This document shows positions 44,369 through 53,161 of a stretch of 64,000 nt of DNA, in pieces. The stretch spans positions 620,001-684,000 of the forward strand of contig NZ_JAGGLV010000001.1 of assembly GCF_017874735.1 (NCBI RefSeq). Direction: 5' to 3'. Position 1 is the stretch's first letter, and every line of letters begins with the position of its first letter. The translations under genes were made by a program, and so were the position numbers. The stretch comes from Paenibacillus silagei (GTDB taxonomy: Bacteria > Bacillota > Bacilli > Paenibacillales > Paenibacillaceae). The notes beneath the pieces were generated by a model that did no database searches, was not told where the DNA came from, and saw nothing but the letters and a program-made list of their open reading frames with translations.

Positions 44369-46930
44369 TCACTCTGGGATATAAGGAAGATCCAGTGTCT
44401 TCGGAACATTGATCACATGCAGCTCTGTATACGTACGGATGCCCTCTGCGCCGTATTCACGGCCAATCCCGGACTGCTTGAAGCCACCGAACGGGAACCG
44501 GACATCGAGCCCTTGCACAGCAGCTGTATTGATCATGGTCGTTCCCGCTTCGAGCTGACGTGCGACCAAGACGGCCTCCTCTTCCCGCCCCCAGACCGAG
44601 CTCGTCAATCCATAGATGCTCTCATTGTGCAGATGAATCACCTGCTCTACATCGTCGAATGGCAGAATTGGAACGGTAGGACCAAACTGCTCCTCCACCA
44701 CAATCGGATCATGGTAATCGCAGTCCAGAACAAGCGTCGGCTGTAGGTAGTATCCTTGTTCAAACTGCTGTTGGTCCAGAATCTGGCCGAGCGGAATGAC
44801 CTTAGCTCCGCGCTGGCGTGCATCTTCAATCAGACCCTGCACGTAATTCTTCTGCTTCAGGTTATTCACCGGACCTACTGTCGTATTGGCATCAAAGGGA
44901 TCACCGATGCGAATCCAGCGGTTAGCCGCCTCAATATATTTTTCAACAAAAGCATCATAGATAGAACGGTGAACATATACACGTTTGGCGATCATGCAGA
45001 TTTGGCCTGTGGTCAGGAAGTTGGAGATGACAATCCGGCGCATGGCCCGCTCATCTTGAACATCAAAGCTATCCAGGAAGATCGCCGCATCATTGCCGCC
45101 CAGCTCCAGCGTCATATCCTTAATCGTTTCCGAAGCTGCTTTGATGATGTGCTTGGCAGTTGCGGTTCCGCCTGTGAAGGCGATTTTGGCGACAAGAGGA
45201 TTACTAGTCAGCTCAACGCCTACATCTGCATCCCCATGAACGACATTGATGACACCCGCCGGGAACTCGCCTGCGATCAGCTCTGCTACCTTCGCCGCCG
45301 CCAGTGGCGCAAACGGACTCGGTTTGAGCACAATCGTATTGCCCGCAAGTAAGGCAGGAGCAATTTTAATCGTAGATAACGCAATCGGATAATTCCATGG
45401 ACTGATCGCTGCCACCACACCCATTGGATCATAGGACAGGATGGTTGTACCATGGTCATGCTCCTGGACCTCTTCCTGTAGGACGGATGCAGCTTCATTA
45501 CAAGCGAACTCCATCCACATTAACGAGACATAAATCTCACCATGGGCATCATACAGGGGCTTGCCATGCTCTCTGGACAGCAGATGGACAATTTCCGGCT
45601 CAGCTGCTCTGATCTTCTCTATTGCCTTACGCATCCGGGTAATACGTTCATCAATCGAGGTCTTCTTCCATATTTTAAAAGCTTCTGCCGCCGCTTCAAT
45701 CGCTTCCACCGCTTGTTCCTTCGTAGTGACAGGGAAATAGCCTACGATTTCAGCCGGGTTCGCCGGATTCTCTTTGGCTGACTGCGAAAGGGAGGGCACA
45801 TGGTGACCATTAATGAAGGCCTCCACAACAACGGTCTCTTGGTCTGCCTTCCACACTTCTTCGGCAATTTCCTTCACATAACGAAGCTTGCGCCACTGTT
45901 GTTCTTCCGTAAGAATATTGCCTTCCTCTGTAGAGGAGAAGCCGCATTGCGGGCTCAAGCACAACTGCTCAAGGGGCACATAGGTTGCTGCTTCGGCAAT
46001 CCGGGCTTTAATGTACTCTTTATCTTCTAGTTCGCCTGTTTTGGATGTGAGCAGACCCAGCACGATTTTCAAATCCGGCCGGTTCACATATTTCAGTGGC
46101 TCGAAGCTGCCTGAACGCTCATCATCAAATTCCAGGAATAAGCCATCTACGTCTAAGCCTCCAAAAATGACCTCAGAAGCATAATCATAACCGCCGCTTG
46201 AGAAGTAGTTGGATTTATAGTTGCCCCGGCAAATATGCATAGTCACCACTAAGTCTGCCGGTTTATGAGCCAAGGTTTCGTTAATCATGCGCTGCATGAT
46301 CTTGAGCTCTTCCGCCGGTTCCAGCCCCTTTGCCCGCAACTTATCGTGACCCGCTTCTGAGAAAAGGTCTGCCCATGCTGTATCATCCAGTTGCAAGTAC
46401 CGGCATCCGGCATCATAGAACGCTTGAATGGCTTTTTGGTACGCCGCAATCGTATCTTGAAGGAATTGCTCCCGGTCGTTATAACTATTGGCCCCAGGCT
46501 CCAGCCGGTAGATCAGCATGTTGGGACTTGGAATGGTTTGCTTCGCTACGGCGTCACCTGCATGCTTCAGCAAAAACTCAAAATGCTCCACAAAGGGATG
46601 GCTCGAGAAATCAACCTTACCCACCACACGAATGCCGCCCTTGCGGGTCTGCATATTATGGAACTTGGGTCCGTCGATCTCCTCATACAGCTCTACGCCG
46701 TCTAGGCCGCCCAGAAAGTCAAAATGCCACCAGCTTCTGCGGAATTCCCCATCCGTCACTGCGAATACGCCATTCTCCTTCTGCTGCTCAATAATCCGGA
46801 TAATCTCTTGATCTTCCACCGCTCTTAGTGCCTCATATGTGATGTTGCCTGCTTTATATTGTTCACGCGCCTGGCTTAAGTTCGCAGGACGCAGGAAGCT
46901 GCCTACATGATCATTGCGAAAGGGTATCAT
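44369..46930 (-). CDS. Fusion of MetE-like (YxjG/H) methyltransferase and aldehyde dehydrogenase
   Basis: 853 residues in one uninterrupted frame. Residues 1-375 match the cobalamin-independent methionine synthase-like proteins YxjG/YxjH. They keep the zinc ligands: His and Cys in TMHICRGNYKS, Glu in LFLEFDDERSG, and Cys in LSPQCGFSS. Residues 385-853 are a full aldehyde dehydrogenase: SPWNYPIALSTIKIAPALLA, ELGGNDAAIF with the general-base Glu, and TTGQICMIAKR with the catalytic Cys. The junction is around residue 378 (near 45796). A fusion of these two families is unusual. AAGGAG precedes the ATG. I infer a pathway linking methyl transfer and aldehyde oxidation, but this is unproven. Confidence 0.9.
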   Translation of the reverse strand: MIPFRNDHVGSFLRPANLSQAREQYKAGNITYEALRAVEDQEIIRIIEQQKENGVFAVTDGEFRRSWWHFDFLGGLDGVELYEEIDGPKFHNMQTRKGGIRVVGKVDFSSHPFVEHFEFLLKHAGDAVAKQTIPSPNMLIYRLEPGANSYNDREQFLQDTIAAYQKAIQAFYDAGCRYLQLDDTAWADLFSEAGHDKLRAKGLEPAEELKIMQRMINETLAHKPADLVVTMHICRGNYKSNYFSSGGYDYASEVIFGGLDVDGLFLEFDDERSGSFEPLKYVNRPDLKIVLGLLTSKTGELEDKEYIKARIAEAATYVPLEQLCLSPQCGFSSTEEGNILTEEQQWRKLRYVKEIAEEVWKADQETVVVEAFINGHHVPSLSQSAKENPANPAEIVGYFPVTTKEQAVEAIEAAAEAFKIWKKTSIDERITRMRKAIEKIRAAEPEIVHLLSREHGKPLYDAHGEIYVSLMWMEFACNEAASVLQEEVQEHDHGTTILSYDPMGVVAAISPWNYPIALSTIKIAPALLAGNTIVLKPSPFAPLAAAKVAELIAGEFPAGVINVVHGDADVGVELTSNPLVAKIAFTGGTATAKHIIKAASETIKDMTLELGGNDAAIFLDSFDVQDERAMRRIVISNFLTTGQICMIAKRVYVHRSIYDAFVEKYIEAANRWIRIGDPFDANTTVGPVNNLKQKNYVQGLIEDARQRGAKVIPLGQILDQQQFEQGYYLQPTLVLDCDYHDPIVVEEQFGPTVPILPFDDVEQVIHLHNESIYGLTSSVWGREEEAVLVARQLEAGTTMINTAAVQGLDVRFPFGGFKQSGIGREYGAEGIRTYTELHVINVPKTLDLPYIPE

Positions 46931-47034
46931 CGCTACATCTCCTTACAACTTTTTAGTGTACTGAGTATAGCATGAGGGCAAAGAATGCAGGTTATATGAA
47001 AAAGGCATGATTGGTCATAGCTTTTCGCGATAAC

Positions 47035-48243
47035 CTATTTATAATCATTTAAAGGTCCTTGATCCATGATCACTTCTACCATATTGGAGTCCCCTACCTT
47101 AAGAATCGGCCTATACTCTGAATTTGGACTACTGTAAAGCTCTAATGGACTTATCATTACGCCAGCTGGCGTATTATGAAGTATCCCGGGTACACAGGTA
47201 TAGATCGTATCATTATTATTTGCATTCTTGGCGGAGATCGTAACTGAGGTTCCATTATGATTATCTATACTCATGGACACCTTATATCTGTAAAATGAAC
47301 CGGTTCCATTGGATTGCGCTGAATAAACTACAGGAACAACCGCAAGAACATCATCTCTTAGTCTTAACTTGATGACCTCTGTCTTCTTTGATTTTTTACC
47401 TCTCCCCACATCGCCCATATGCTCAACTGTCCCTTTACCATAATTTTTGAGGGGAGGTGTTCCCGTTGCACCAAACATAGCTACATCAATCTGCTTTCCA
47501 TCCTTTGTATAGACTAAAGCATAAATGTCATAATCCGTTCCAGTCTCCCAAGATACCGTAGCCGTAATTTCTGGTGTTTTCTCAATGATAACCGGCTTCT
47601 GCCCTTTATCGAGATTGATCTTACCCTTTACCTTCTCAAGGTTGATGGACATAGCCGAACCAGGTTCCTTTGATACAGGCTCTTGAATGATCTGAGGTTT
47701 AGAATGCTCACTTGGCTCATCCGCTTCTACTTCAACACCATAGTTTTTGCATAACCCTTCAAGCCCGGAATCAAATCCGCGCCAGATTGATTTTACCTTG
47801 GTCTGCCCGTTCCTTAGATATAATTCAAGCACTACAATTCCATTCTCGTTCGTGAAACTGGATGGGGATAAGTGAATAATCGTATTTTGCGTACATATCT
47901 CTGCTGCCAGATTCTTCACATTCGCGAATCCTGTGCTGTTATCCTCTGTCAGAGTTACAGCTATTTTGGTTATACCTTCAGGGACCTTATCCATGTCGAA
48001 ATTCAGCTTATAAACTTTGGTATTACCGGCTTGCTCGGCTGGTAAAAGCGTGGCTACACCTGAGGAACTTGTGGGCTGATTATAAAAGATGATTCCGCTA
48101 TCTCCTTGCACCTTATCAGCATCCGTTAAGAGGAAGGCTGTTAAAGAAACGTCTACCAGAGTAGAGATTTCGTGGCTAATCGTAATGCTACCTTTTGCGG
48201 CACTTAAAGTTATATTTGCTCCCATTTGCAGAAATTGATTCAC
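47035..48243 (-). CDS. Two-domain TerD/TerA family protein
   Basis: About 402 residues with two TerD-type domains. The first (about 1-170) starts MGANITLSAAKGSITISHEI with DLTAF-like and FDMDKVPEGITKIAVTLTED strands. The second (about 215-400) has TATVSWETGTDYDIYALVYT, GDVGRGKKSKKTEVIKLRL and the C-terminal YRYKVSMSIDNHNGTSVTI strand. TerD domains bind calcium and occur in stress and phage-response modules, usually in operons with TerC and others. Here it is alone. A promoter is visible at 48357-48385. The start is uncertain (48252, 48243 or 48225). Confidence 0.85.
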   Translation of the reverse strand: MNQFLQMGANITLSAAKGSITISHEISTLVDVSLTAFLLTDADKVQGDSGIIFYNQPTSSSGVATLLPAEQAGNTKVYKLNFDMDKVPEGITKIAVTLTEDNSTGFANVKNLAAEICTQNTIIHLSPSSFTNENGIVVLELYLRNGQTKVKSIWRGFDSGLEGLCKNYGVEVEADEPSEHSKPQIIQEPVSKEPGSAMSINLEKVKGKINLDKGQKPVIIEKTPEITATVSWETGTDYDIYALVYTKDGKQIDVAMFGATGTPPLKNYGKGTVEHMGDVGRGKKSKKTEVIKLRLRDDVLAVVPVVYSAQSNGTGSFYRYKVSMSIDNHNGTSVTISAKNANNNDTIYTCVPGILHNTPAGVMISPLELYSSPNSEYRPILKVGDSNMVEVIMDQGPLNDYK

Positions 48244-48356
48244 TCCAACCACTCCAATCCATTTAATGGCTCGTGCTGTCTCAATAATATTAACACAGGG
48301 AGGAAATACTTGGGATATAAAACTATAAAGGGCCCCGTTGAGTTAACCGGCACGTT

Positions 48357-48385
48357 ATAATACTCCCCTAATCGCGTCCCGTCAA
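48357..48385 (-). promoter_or_regulatory. Promoter of the TerD-like gene
   Basis: On the minus strand TTGACG (48380-48385) and TATTAT (48357-48362) are 17 bases apart, about 110 bases before the gene start. The rest of the 294-base gap shows no other feature. Confidence 0.65.
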
Positions 48386-48546
48386 GAAATAATTTGAGAA
48401 TGAGCGGCATAGCGAGGGAGACCCCCTTATGTTATTAAAATAGGAATGGATTTCCGAGTATGCAGAGTGATATCGCTTTTTCCATTTGAGACGGTGTCAC
48501 GTAAAATAGTCTTCAGATTAATGAGAAATACGGAAGGGAGATCTGT

Positions 48547-48786
48547 ATGAATAGCGTGGACAAAATCAGATTTTTACTCTTTTTCGGGGAAGAGCCCGAG
48601 GCAGATTGTTACGGGTATATGGAACGGAATCAGGATGGCCATAGAATCGCCCTCTACAATAGTAATGGTGAGGAGATCGATATGTATGGCGGACATCAAT
48701 TTGTCAGGGTACAGGCGCTTGGCAAATTTGATGATGAAGACCGCGATAATTTCTACTCCTTATTAGAAGGTGATGGTGTAGGATAA
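48547..48786 (+). CDS. Hypothetical protein, 79 residues
   Basis: A small acidic protein, MNSVDKIRFLLFFGEEPEAD to LLEGDGVG. GGAAGGGAGATCTGT precedes the ATG. No membrane segment, signal or known motif is visible. It is 55 bases upstream of the DHA2 exporter on the same strand and might be co-transcribed. Function unknown. Confidence 0.6.
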   Translation: MNSVDKIRFLLFFGEEPEADCYGYMERNQDGHRIALYNSNGEEIDMYGGHQFVRVQALGKFDDEDRDNFYSLLEGDGVG

Positions 48787-48841
48787 TCTGCACAATCAGA
48801 CAGGTGAAGATTTGGTAATGAATATTCTCTGGAGGTGGAAG

Positions 48842-50263
48842 ATGAACGAACAGGTTCAAGAGACAAGCAGAATGAAGAGTGGGGCGATGCTAGCCGCCCT
48901 GCTCATCGGTGCGTTTATTGCGTTCCTTAACGAAAATTTACTTACTAATACTTTTCCCGGATTAATGCGTGAGTTCAACGTTACCGCTTCAACCATACAA
49001 TGGTTATCTACCGGTTATATGCTGATGATCGGCATACTGGTGCCGGTGACCGCATTGCTGCAGCAATGGTTCACGACTCGCCGGATGTTTATGTCCGCAA
49101 TGACGTTATTTTTAGCAGGTACCTGCTTGTGTGCAGTCTCCCCTGGATTCGAAGTCTTGCTGATAGGCAGGGTTGTTCAGGCTTGCGGGACAGGATTATT
49201 GATTCCGCTGATGATGAATACAATTCTTGCCCTTTATCCTCCAGAACGCAGGGGGGCTGCCATGGGTCTCATGGGGCTTGTCATCATGGTCGCCCCTGTC
49301 ATCGGACCGGCTTTGTCAGGTTTGGTTATCGATACCTTGGAGTGGCGGTGGCTGTTCTACATGGTGATTCCTGTCGTGTTGTTTTCAATTATTTATGCAT
49401 TCATAAATTTAAAGAATGTTACAGAAATAACAAAACCACGGGTCGATCTTCTATCCATTGTGATGTCAACCATCGGGTTTGGTTTTATCACCTACGGTTT
49501 TAGCCAGACCGGTGTCGGGGCTAGTCCTGGGAGTTACAGTTTGATTGCTATAGGCGGGCTCTTCTTGCTCTTACTTATTTGGCGGCAACTCAAAATTAAA
49601 GAGCCTTTGATTGATCTTTCCGTATTCCGGTATCCCGCTTTTTCTTTGGTAGCTGTATTGATAGTGGTGCTCATGATGGTTTTATTCGCCACCACGACAT
49701 TGCTGCCGATCTATATGCAGGATGTGATGCAGTTAACGGCCTTCGGGACAGGGTTACTTCTGATGCCAGGCTGTATTTTGAACGCAATACTGATGCCTGT
49801 AACGGGAAAATTGTTCGATAAATTCGGGCCGAGATTCGTCATAATGCCCGGACTGCTCATGATCGCCCTATCACTGTGGCTGTTTGCCGGTATCGATAGC
49901 GATACAACCCGAGGCTCCGTTCTGTTCAATCATGTCCTATTATTCTTAGGCATATCGTTTGTCGTCATGCCGGCTCAGACAGCAGGAATGAATCAGCTTC
50001 CGCGTCACCTGGTCCCCCACGGCACAGCCATCTACAATACGCTCCAACAGATTGCCGGGGGAATTGGCATCGCTTTGTTCGTAGGCATCATGTCATCCAG
50101 AGCCAATCGTTATCTTCACCATTCACCTGATCCCGCTGCGATTCAAGATAGAGCACACAGTATTGTTGCCGGTTTGCAAACGGTTTTTGGGATTGAATGT
50201 ATTCTCACAATTCTTGTTTTGGTGCCAAGTTGGTTTATCACTGGCCGTCAGCAACAGAAATAA
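48842..50263 (+). CDS. DHA2 family MFS multidrug exporter (EmrB/QacA type)
   Basis: About 473 residues, 14 membrane helices. The antiporter motif C is clear in APVIGPALSGLVIDTLEWRW, motif A-like residues in RRGAAMGLMGLVIMVAP, and the early helix carries LNENLLTNTFPGLMREF. The type includes EmrB, LmrB and MdeP. The ATG at 48842 follows GGAGGTGGAAG, so 30 bases of upstream extension are ignored. Its 3' end overlaps a DUF2834 remnant on the minus strand. Substrates unknown. Confidence 0.9.
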   Translation: MNEQVQETSRMKSGAMLAALLIGAFIAFLNENLLTNTFPGLMREFNVTASTIQWLSTGYMLMIGILVPVTALLQQWFTTRRMFMSAMTLFLAGTCLCAVSPGFEVLLIGRVVQACGTGLLIPLMMNTILALYPPERRGAAMGLMGLVIMVAPVIGPALSGLVIDTLEWRWLFYMVIPVVLFSIIYAFINLKNVTEITKPRVDLLSIVMSTIGFGFITYGFSQTGVGASPGSYSLIAIGGLFLLLLIWRQLKIKEPLIDLSVFRYPAFSLVAVLIVVLMMVLFATTTLLPIYMQDVMQLTAFGTGLLLMPGCILNAILMPVTGKLFDKFGPRFVIMPGLLMIALSLWLFAGIDSDTTRGSVLFNHVLLFLGISFVVMPAQTAGMNQLPRHLVPHGTAIYNTLQQIAGGIGIALFVGIMSSRANRYLHHSPDPAAIQDRAHSIVAGLQTVFGIECILTILVLVPSWFITGRQQQK

Positions 50264-50455
50264 GGGAAGACCCATTGAAGGACCTACCAGTAGCGTACCT
50301 GCAATCGGCATCCATAAAAACTTCATTCTCTTTCTGGTGCCTTCTAACAAAATGAATCCCATAAGCACGATCGCTGTAACCAAAACATCCATCCATGCAA
50401 AAGCTCCGATACGCCATGCTGCCACATTTCCGGTCGAATCAAAAAGGGACCTTCC
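50225..50455 (-). pseudogene. DUF2834 protein remnant (N-terminus lost)
   Basis: The minus strand is open from a stop near 50459 and reads AAWRIGAFAWMDVLVTAIVL, EGTRKRMKF and LLVGPSMGLPLFLLL, the last parts of a DUF2834 membrane protein. The N-terminal half (about 50 residues) is missing and the 3' end runs under the MFS gene. It looks like a truncated relic rather than a gene. Confidence 0.55.
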
Positions 50456-50682
50456 CTACAATGTCTATGCATCATTCGTCCAAGTTTGCAGTAGAGGGGT
50501 TTTCTGAGTCCGTATCTTATGAATCGGCATCCCAAAATATCCAAGTAAAGTTGATTGAACCCGGTGCTATTCATACGGACTTTGGTGGAAGATCCATGGA
50601 ATTCTTTTACGCCTCGCCTCCAGAAATCGTTGCCGAAACCATATACCAAAACCTCCATTATGAATTGATTGAAATGTTTTGA
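50395..50682 (+). pseudogene. SDR gene remnant (Rossmann part deleted)
   Basis: The ORF reads LPHFRSNQKG, then directly the active-site tail HHSSKFAVEGFSESVSYESA and IQVKLIEPGAIHTDFGGRSM. These are two parts of one SDR protein, but the sequence normally between them (the IVNVSS segment) and the whole N-terminal Rossmann half are gone, and the catalytic Tyr of YxxxK reads His. It is a deleted relic, adjacent to the DUF2834 remnant, marking a recombination scar. Confidence 0.65.
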
Positions 50683-50741
50683 AGGATAATGAATTGATTG
50701 AACGAATACATTAACCAAGAAATATATGAAAGGAAATAATC

Positions 50742-51089
50742 ATGAAAATAATAACTTTATGTGGCTCTACAAAGTTTAAAGAGGCCTTCGAACAGGCCAA
50801 TGCATTCCTAACCCTTCAAGGAAATATTGTAATTAGCCTCGCCTTCTTTGAGCAAAGTGAAGGATTTGAAATCACTGAAAAACAAGCTGAACTCCTTGGA
50901 AATCTCCATTTTAGAAAAATCGATATTTCTGATGAAATATTTGTAGTAGATGTGAATGGTTACATTGGAAGTAGCACAAGAAGAGAGATTGAATATGCCA
51001 AAGAAAAAGGGAAAGCCATTCGTTACTACTCTAATGGTGAGATTTCTTCAAATGTATTGCGAACGATGAAACCTAATGAGCTTATTTAA
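50742..51089 (+). CDS. Nucleoside 2-deoxyribosyltransferase-like protein
   Basis: 115 residues. MKIITLCGSTKFKEAFEQAN and DEIFVVDVNGYIGSSTRREI, with EYAKEKGKAIRYY, match small NDT-like proteins, with GSS for sugar-phosphate contact and the acidic residue in ISDEIFV. NDTs transfer deoxyribose between bases; many small homologues bind nucleotides in stress or phage defence and have no proven activity. AAAGGAAATAATC precedes the ATG. A second, decayed copy of the same C-terminal segment (EPGKAIRYYSDGE) lies at 53151-53250. Confidence 0.8.
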   Translation: MKIITLCGSTKFKEAFEQANAFLTLQGNIVISLAFFEQSEGFEITEKQAELLGNLHFRKIDISDEIFVVDVNGYIGSSTRREIEYAKEKGKAIRYYSNGEISSNVLRTMKPNELI

Positions 51090-51131
51090 CTTACTTGTAA
51101 TATGGCTGCCCCGCCAATTAAACAGGAAATC

Positions 51132-51491
51132 TTATTGAGATTTACATCCGGTCTGAAAATGCGCCTTGCCCTCTAGCACATCACCCAAAAACTTTTGGGA
51201 TGCATTCAACTTGGCTTCTAACTCCTGGATTTCTTTGATTTTCTCCTTTACCAATGCTTCCTTCTTAATATACGAGCTCTCATTGATCAGTAAAACTATG
51301 TCCTGGATCGTTAAACCTAAAGTGAGTAGCATTCTCACATCCTGCAAATAGGTGACCACTCCTTCATCGTATACGCGGTAATTATTTTCATCCCTCGAAA
51401 TAAACTGTTCAGGAATCAACTGTTTACGTTCATAGAAGCGCAAGGTGGATATGGGTAATTCCGTCAGCCTGGAAACTTCATTCGCTCTCAT
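51132..51491 (-). CDS. MerR family regulator
   Basis: 119 residues. The MerR helix-turn-helix and wing are visible (EVSRLTELPISTLRFYERKQ, EQFISRDENNYRVYDEGVVT), followed by a short coiled-coil (KEKIKEIQELEAKLNASQ). The C-terminal sensor part is short and has a single Cys (QTGCKSQ), so it is probably a one-component regulator of redox type. It diverges from a nitroreductase gene, with a CTATAAACCAAGGTTCATAG palindrome in the intergenic region. Confidence 0.9.
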   Translation of the reverse strand: MRANEVSRLTELPISTLRFYERKQLIPEQFISRDENNYRVYDEGVVTYLQDVRMLLTLGLTIQDIVLLINESSYIKKEALVKEKIKEIQELEAKLNASQKFLGDVLEGKAHFQTGCKSQ

Positions 51492-51529
51492 ATTCTGCTC
51501 CTTCTAAATCAATCATTCATTTATATTTG

Positions 51530-51549
51530 CTATAAACCAAGGTTCATAG
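51530..51549. promoter_or_regulatory. MerR-type operator palindrome
   Basis: CTATAAACCAAGGTTCATAG is a near-perfect 20-base palindrome. It sits in the 19-base spacer between a weak TTGCTA (51527) and CAAAAT (51552), the unusual spacing typical of MerR-activated promoters, upstream of the nitroreductase gene. Confidence 0.65.
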
Positions 51550-51623
51550 TTCAAAATAAAAATATGATAACCCGGGGCAGCGCTACTGTCAAAATAATGG
51601 GTTACATCAGAAGGAGTGCATTT

Positions 51624-52262
51624 ATGCTGGAATCTATTCAAAATAATGATTTTGTCAACATTCTAACCGGCCGCCGTTCCATACGACAGTACGATGAGGA
51701 CGTCAAAATTTCGGAGGAAGAGCTGCACGCTATGATTCAAGAAGCAAGCCTTGCGCCCTCTTCTGCGAATATGCAGCCATGGCGTATAATCGTGGTTCAC
51801 TCCCCTGAAGGGAAAGACAAGCTTCGGCCTCTGGTCCAGTTCAATACGCGGCAAAATGATACATCTGCGGCGATGCTCATCATTTTGGGAGATACGCAGA
51901 GCGATTTATATGTAGAGAAAATCTATGATACTGCTGTGGAGCAAGGAAAAATGCCCAAAGACATACGCGACAAGCAGGTTGCGCAAATTCTGGGCATGTA
52001 TCCGCAAATACCTAGAGAATTAAAGATCGAAATTGCCAAAATCGATGCAAGTTTATTCGCGATGCAACTGATGCTGGTAGCCCGTGCCCATGGGTATGAT
52101 ACCAATCCGATGGCAGGCTTTGAACGCGACCAGGTCGTTAGCGCCTTTGATCTGGATGTCAACAGGTATGTTCCAGTCATGATCTTATCCATTGGCAAGG
52201 CCAAAGATGAGGGCCATGAGTCCGTGCGGCTGGGTAGCGAGGAAATCACCTTTTGGCGCTGA
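51624..52262 (+). CDS. Nitroreductase family protein
   Basis: About 212 residues. FMN-binding motifs are visible: ILTGRRSIRQYDEDVKIS near the N-terminus, EASLAPSSANMQPWRIIVV near 45-65 and IMLVARAHGYDTNPMAGFE late in the protein. Members reduce nitro or quinone compounds with NAD(P)H. AAGGAGTGCATTT sets the ATG at 51624 rather than 60 bases earlier. It diverges from a MerR gene and is the likely target. The next gene, HxlR (52279), is convergent to it. Confidence 0.9.
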   Translation: MLESIQNNDFVNILTGRRSIRQYDEDVKISEEELHAMIQEASLAPSSANMQPWRIIVVHSPEGKDKLRPLVQFNTRQNDTSAAMLIILGDTQSDLYVEKIYDTAVEQGKMPKDIRDKQVAQILGMYPQIPRELKIEIAKIDASLFAMQLMLVARAHGYDTNPMAGFERDQVVSAFDLDVNRYVPVMILSIGKAKDEGHESVRLGSEEITFWR

Positions 52263-52278
52263 TGTGAATGTATGAACC

Positions 52279-52614
52279 TCACCGGTTCTGTGCTCCCCAC
52301 TCGCACAGCTGCTCCAACACAGGTAGCAAGGTCTGCCCTTTCGGTGTCAGCGAATACTCCACTTTGGGCGGAATCTGCGGATACTCCACGCGCTTCACCA
52401 GCCCGTCAGCCTCCAATTCCTTAAGCTGCGCGCTGAGAACCTTGTATGTCACCGCTCCGAGCTGTCTCTGCATTTCATTGAATCGAATCGAGGGTTTGGC
52501 GGACAGCACATACAGAATCGCCATCTTCCACTTCCCGCCGATCACCGACATCGTATAACCGAATGGTGTGTCTTGGATCACCGTCTCTTTGCCCTTCAAA
52601 TCTGAAATGCCCAT
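52279..52614 (-). CDS. HxlR family regulator
   Basis: About 111 residues with the HxlR wing signature PPKVEYSLTPKGQTLLPVLE, preceded by VIGGKWKMAILYVLSAKPS and RFNEMQRQLGAVTYKVLSAQ. No early cysteine is seen, unlike YodB-type members, so it may not be a thiol sensor. AAAGGATAG precedes the ATG at 52614. It diverges from a RidA gene, with an IR GGATAGTA...TACTATCC at 52632-52664 and the TTACTTTGAAGTAA palindrome at 52691-52708 between them. Confidence 0.92.
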   Translation of the reverse strand: MGISDLKGKETVIQDTPFGYTMSVIGGKWKMAILYVLSAKPSIRFNEMQRQLGAVTYKVLSAQLKELEADGLVKRVEYPQIPPKVEYSLTPKGQTLLPVLEQLCEWGAQNR

Positions 52615-52631
52615 GTTCACGCTATCCTTTC

Positions 52632-52664
52632 GGATAGTAGCCCACTTCTTTGTGCGTACTATCC
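52632..52664. promoter_or_regulatory. Inverted repeat in the HxlR-RidA divergent region
   Basis: GGATAGTA and TACTATCC face each other across 17 bases, about 17 bases upstream of the HxlR start. It could be an operator or part of the HxlR promoter. Confidence 0.45.
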
Positions 52665-52690
52665 CTTTATTTTTGCTCAGTCTATAATAG

Positions 52691-52708
52691 CTTTACTTTG
52701 AAGTAAAG
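52691..52708. promoter_or_regulatory. Putative HxlR operator CTTTACTTTGAAGTAAAG
   Basis: CTTTACTTTGAAGTAAAG is a palindrome with eight-base arms and a two-base centre. It lies just after a TATAAT (52683-52688) in front of the RidA gene and contains the same 14-base palindrome (reverse complement) found beside the HxlR gene at 56276. Confidence 0.7.
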
Positions 52709-52719
52709 GGGCTAAAGCA

Positions 52720-53103
52720 ATGACAACCATTCGAACATACAACCATACCCTCTGGGATCACGGGATTTCGCAGGGGTACCTTGTCGACAACACGCTGTAT
52801 ATCTCGGGACAGTTCTCCCATGATGCGGAGGGCAGCTTCGTTGGAGCAGGCGATATTCAGGCACAGATGACACAAACGCTGAAGAATTTGGATACCGTGT
52901 TACAAGAGTTCGGAGCGACCAAGGATAATCTGGCTTACGTGGAGCTGTATCTGACGAATGCGCAGGAGCACGGGGAAACCGCGATCGGACTGTTCAAAAA
53001 GTATGTCGGAGAGCATCGGCCGGCGGGGAGCATGATCGGGGTGACTTACCTGGCATTCCCGGAACAGTGGGTAGAGGTACGGGCTGTGGCGCATGTTGGT
53101 TAA
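52720..53103 (+). CDS. RidA family (Rid/YjgF/UK114) enamine deaminase
   Basis: 127 residues, the standard RidA size. The family signatures are QGYLVDNTLYISGQFSHDAE, MTQTLKNLDTVLQEFGATKD, LAYVELYLTNAQEH and the C-terminal EVRAVAHV (usual EIEAIA). The key Arg is present in EVRAV; the Gly/Arg pocket residues cannot be checked further. RidA proteins hydrolyse reactive enamines and imines and occur as trimers in the cytoplasm. It is the probable target of the divergent HxlR regulator. Confidence 0.88.
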   Translation: MTTIRTYNHTLWDHGISQGYLVDNTLYISGQFSHDAEGSFVGAGDIQAQMTQTLKNLDTVLQEFGATKDNLAYVELYLTNAQEHGETAIGLFKKYVGEHRPAGSMIGVTYLAFPEQWVEVRAVAHVG

Positions 53104-53129
53104 GAAAAAGAGAGAGGGTTCAACTAAAC

Positions 53130-53161
53130 AACGCTACTGGCAGAGTAATGTCAGTAGCGTT
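53130..53161. repeat. AACGCTACTGACA hairpin, copy B (terminator-like)
   Basis: Arms AACGCTACTGGCA/TGTCAGTAGCGTT lie after the RidA stop, with a T-run on the plus strand. The right arm overlaps the stop codon of an NDT-like relic on the minus strand. Confidence 0.82.

Noticed and set aside
46931..47034. SAM riboswitch upstream of the MetE-like fusion gene.
   Set aside because: Only about 100 bases separate the genes and no S-box motifs were seen; only a ribosome-binding site is clear.
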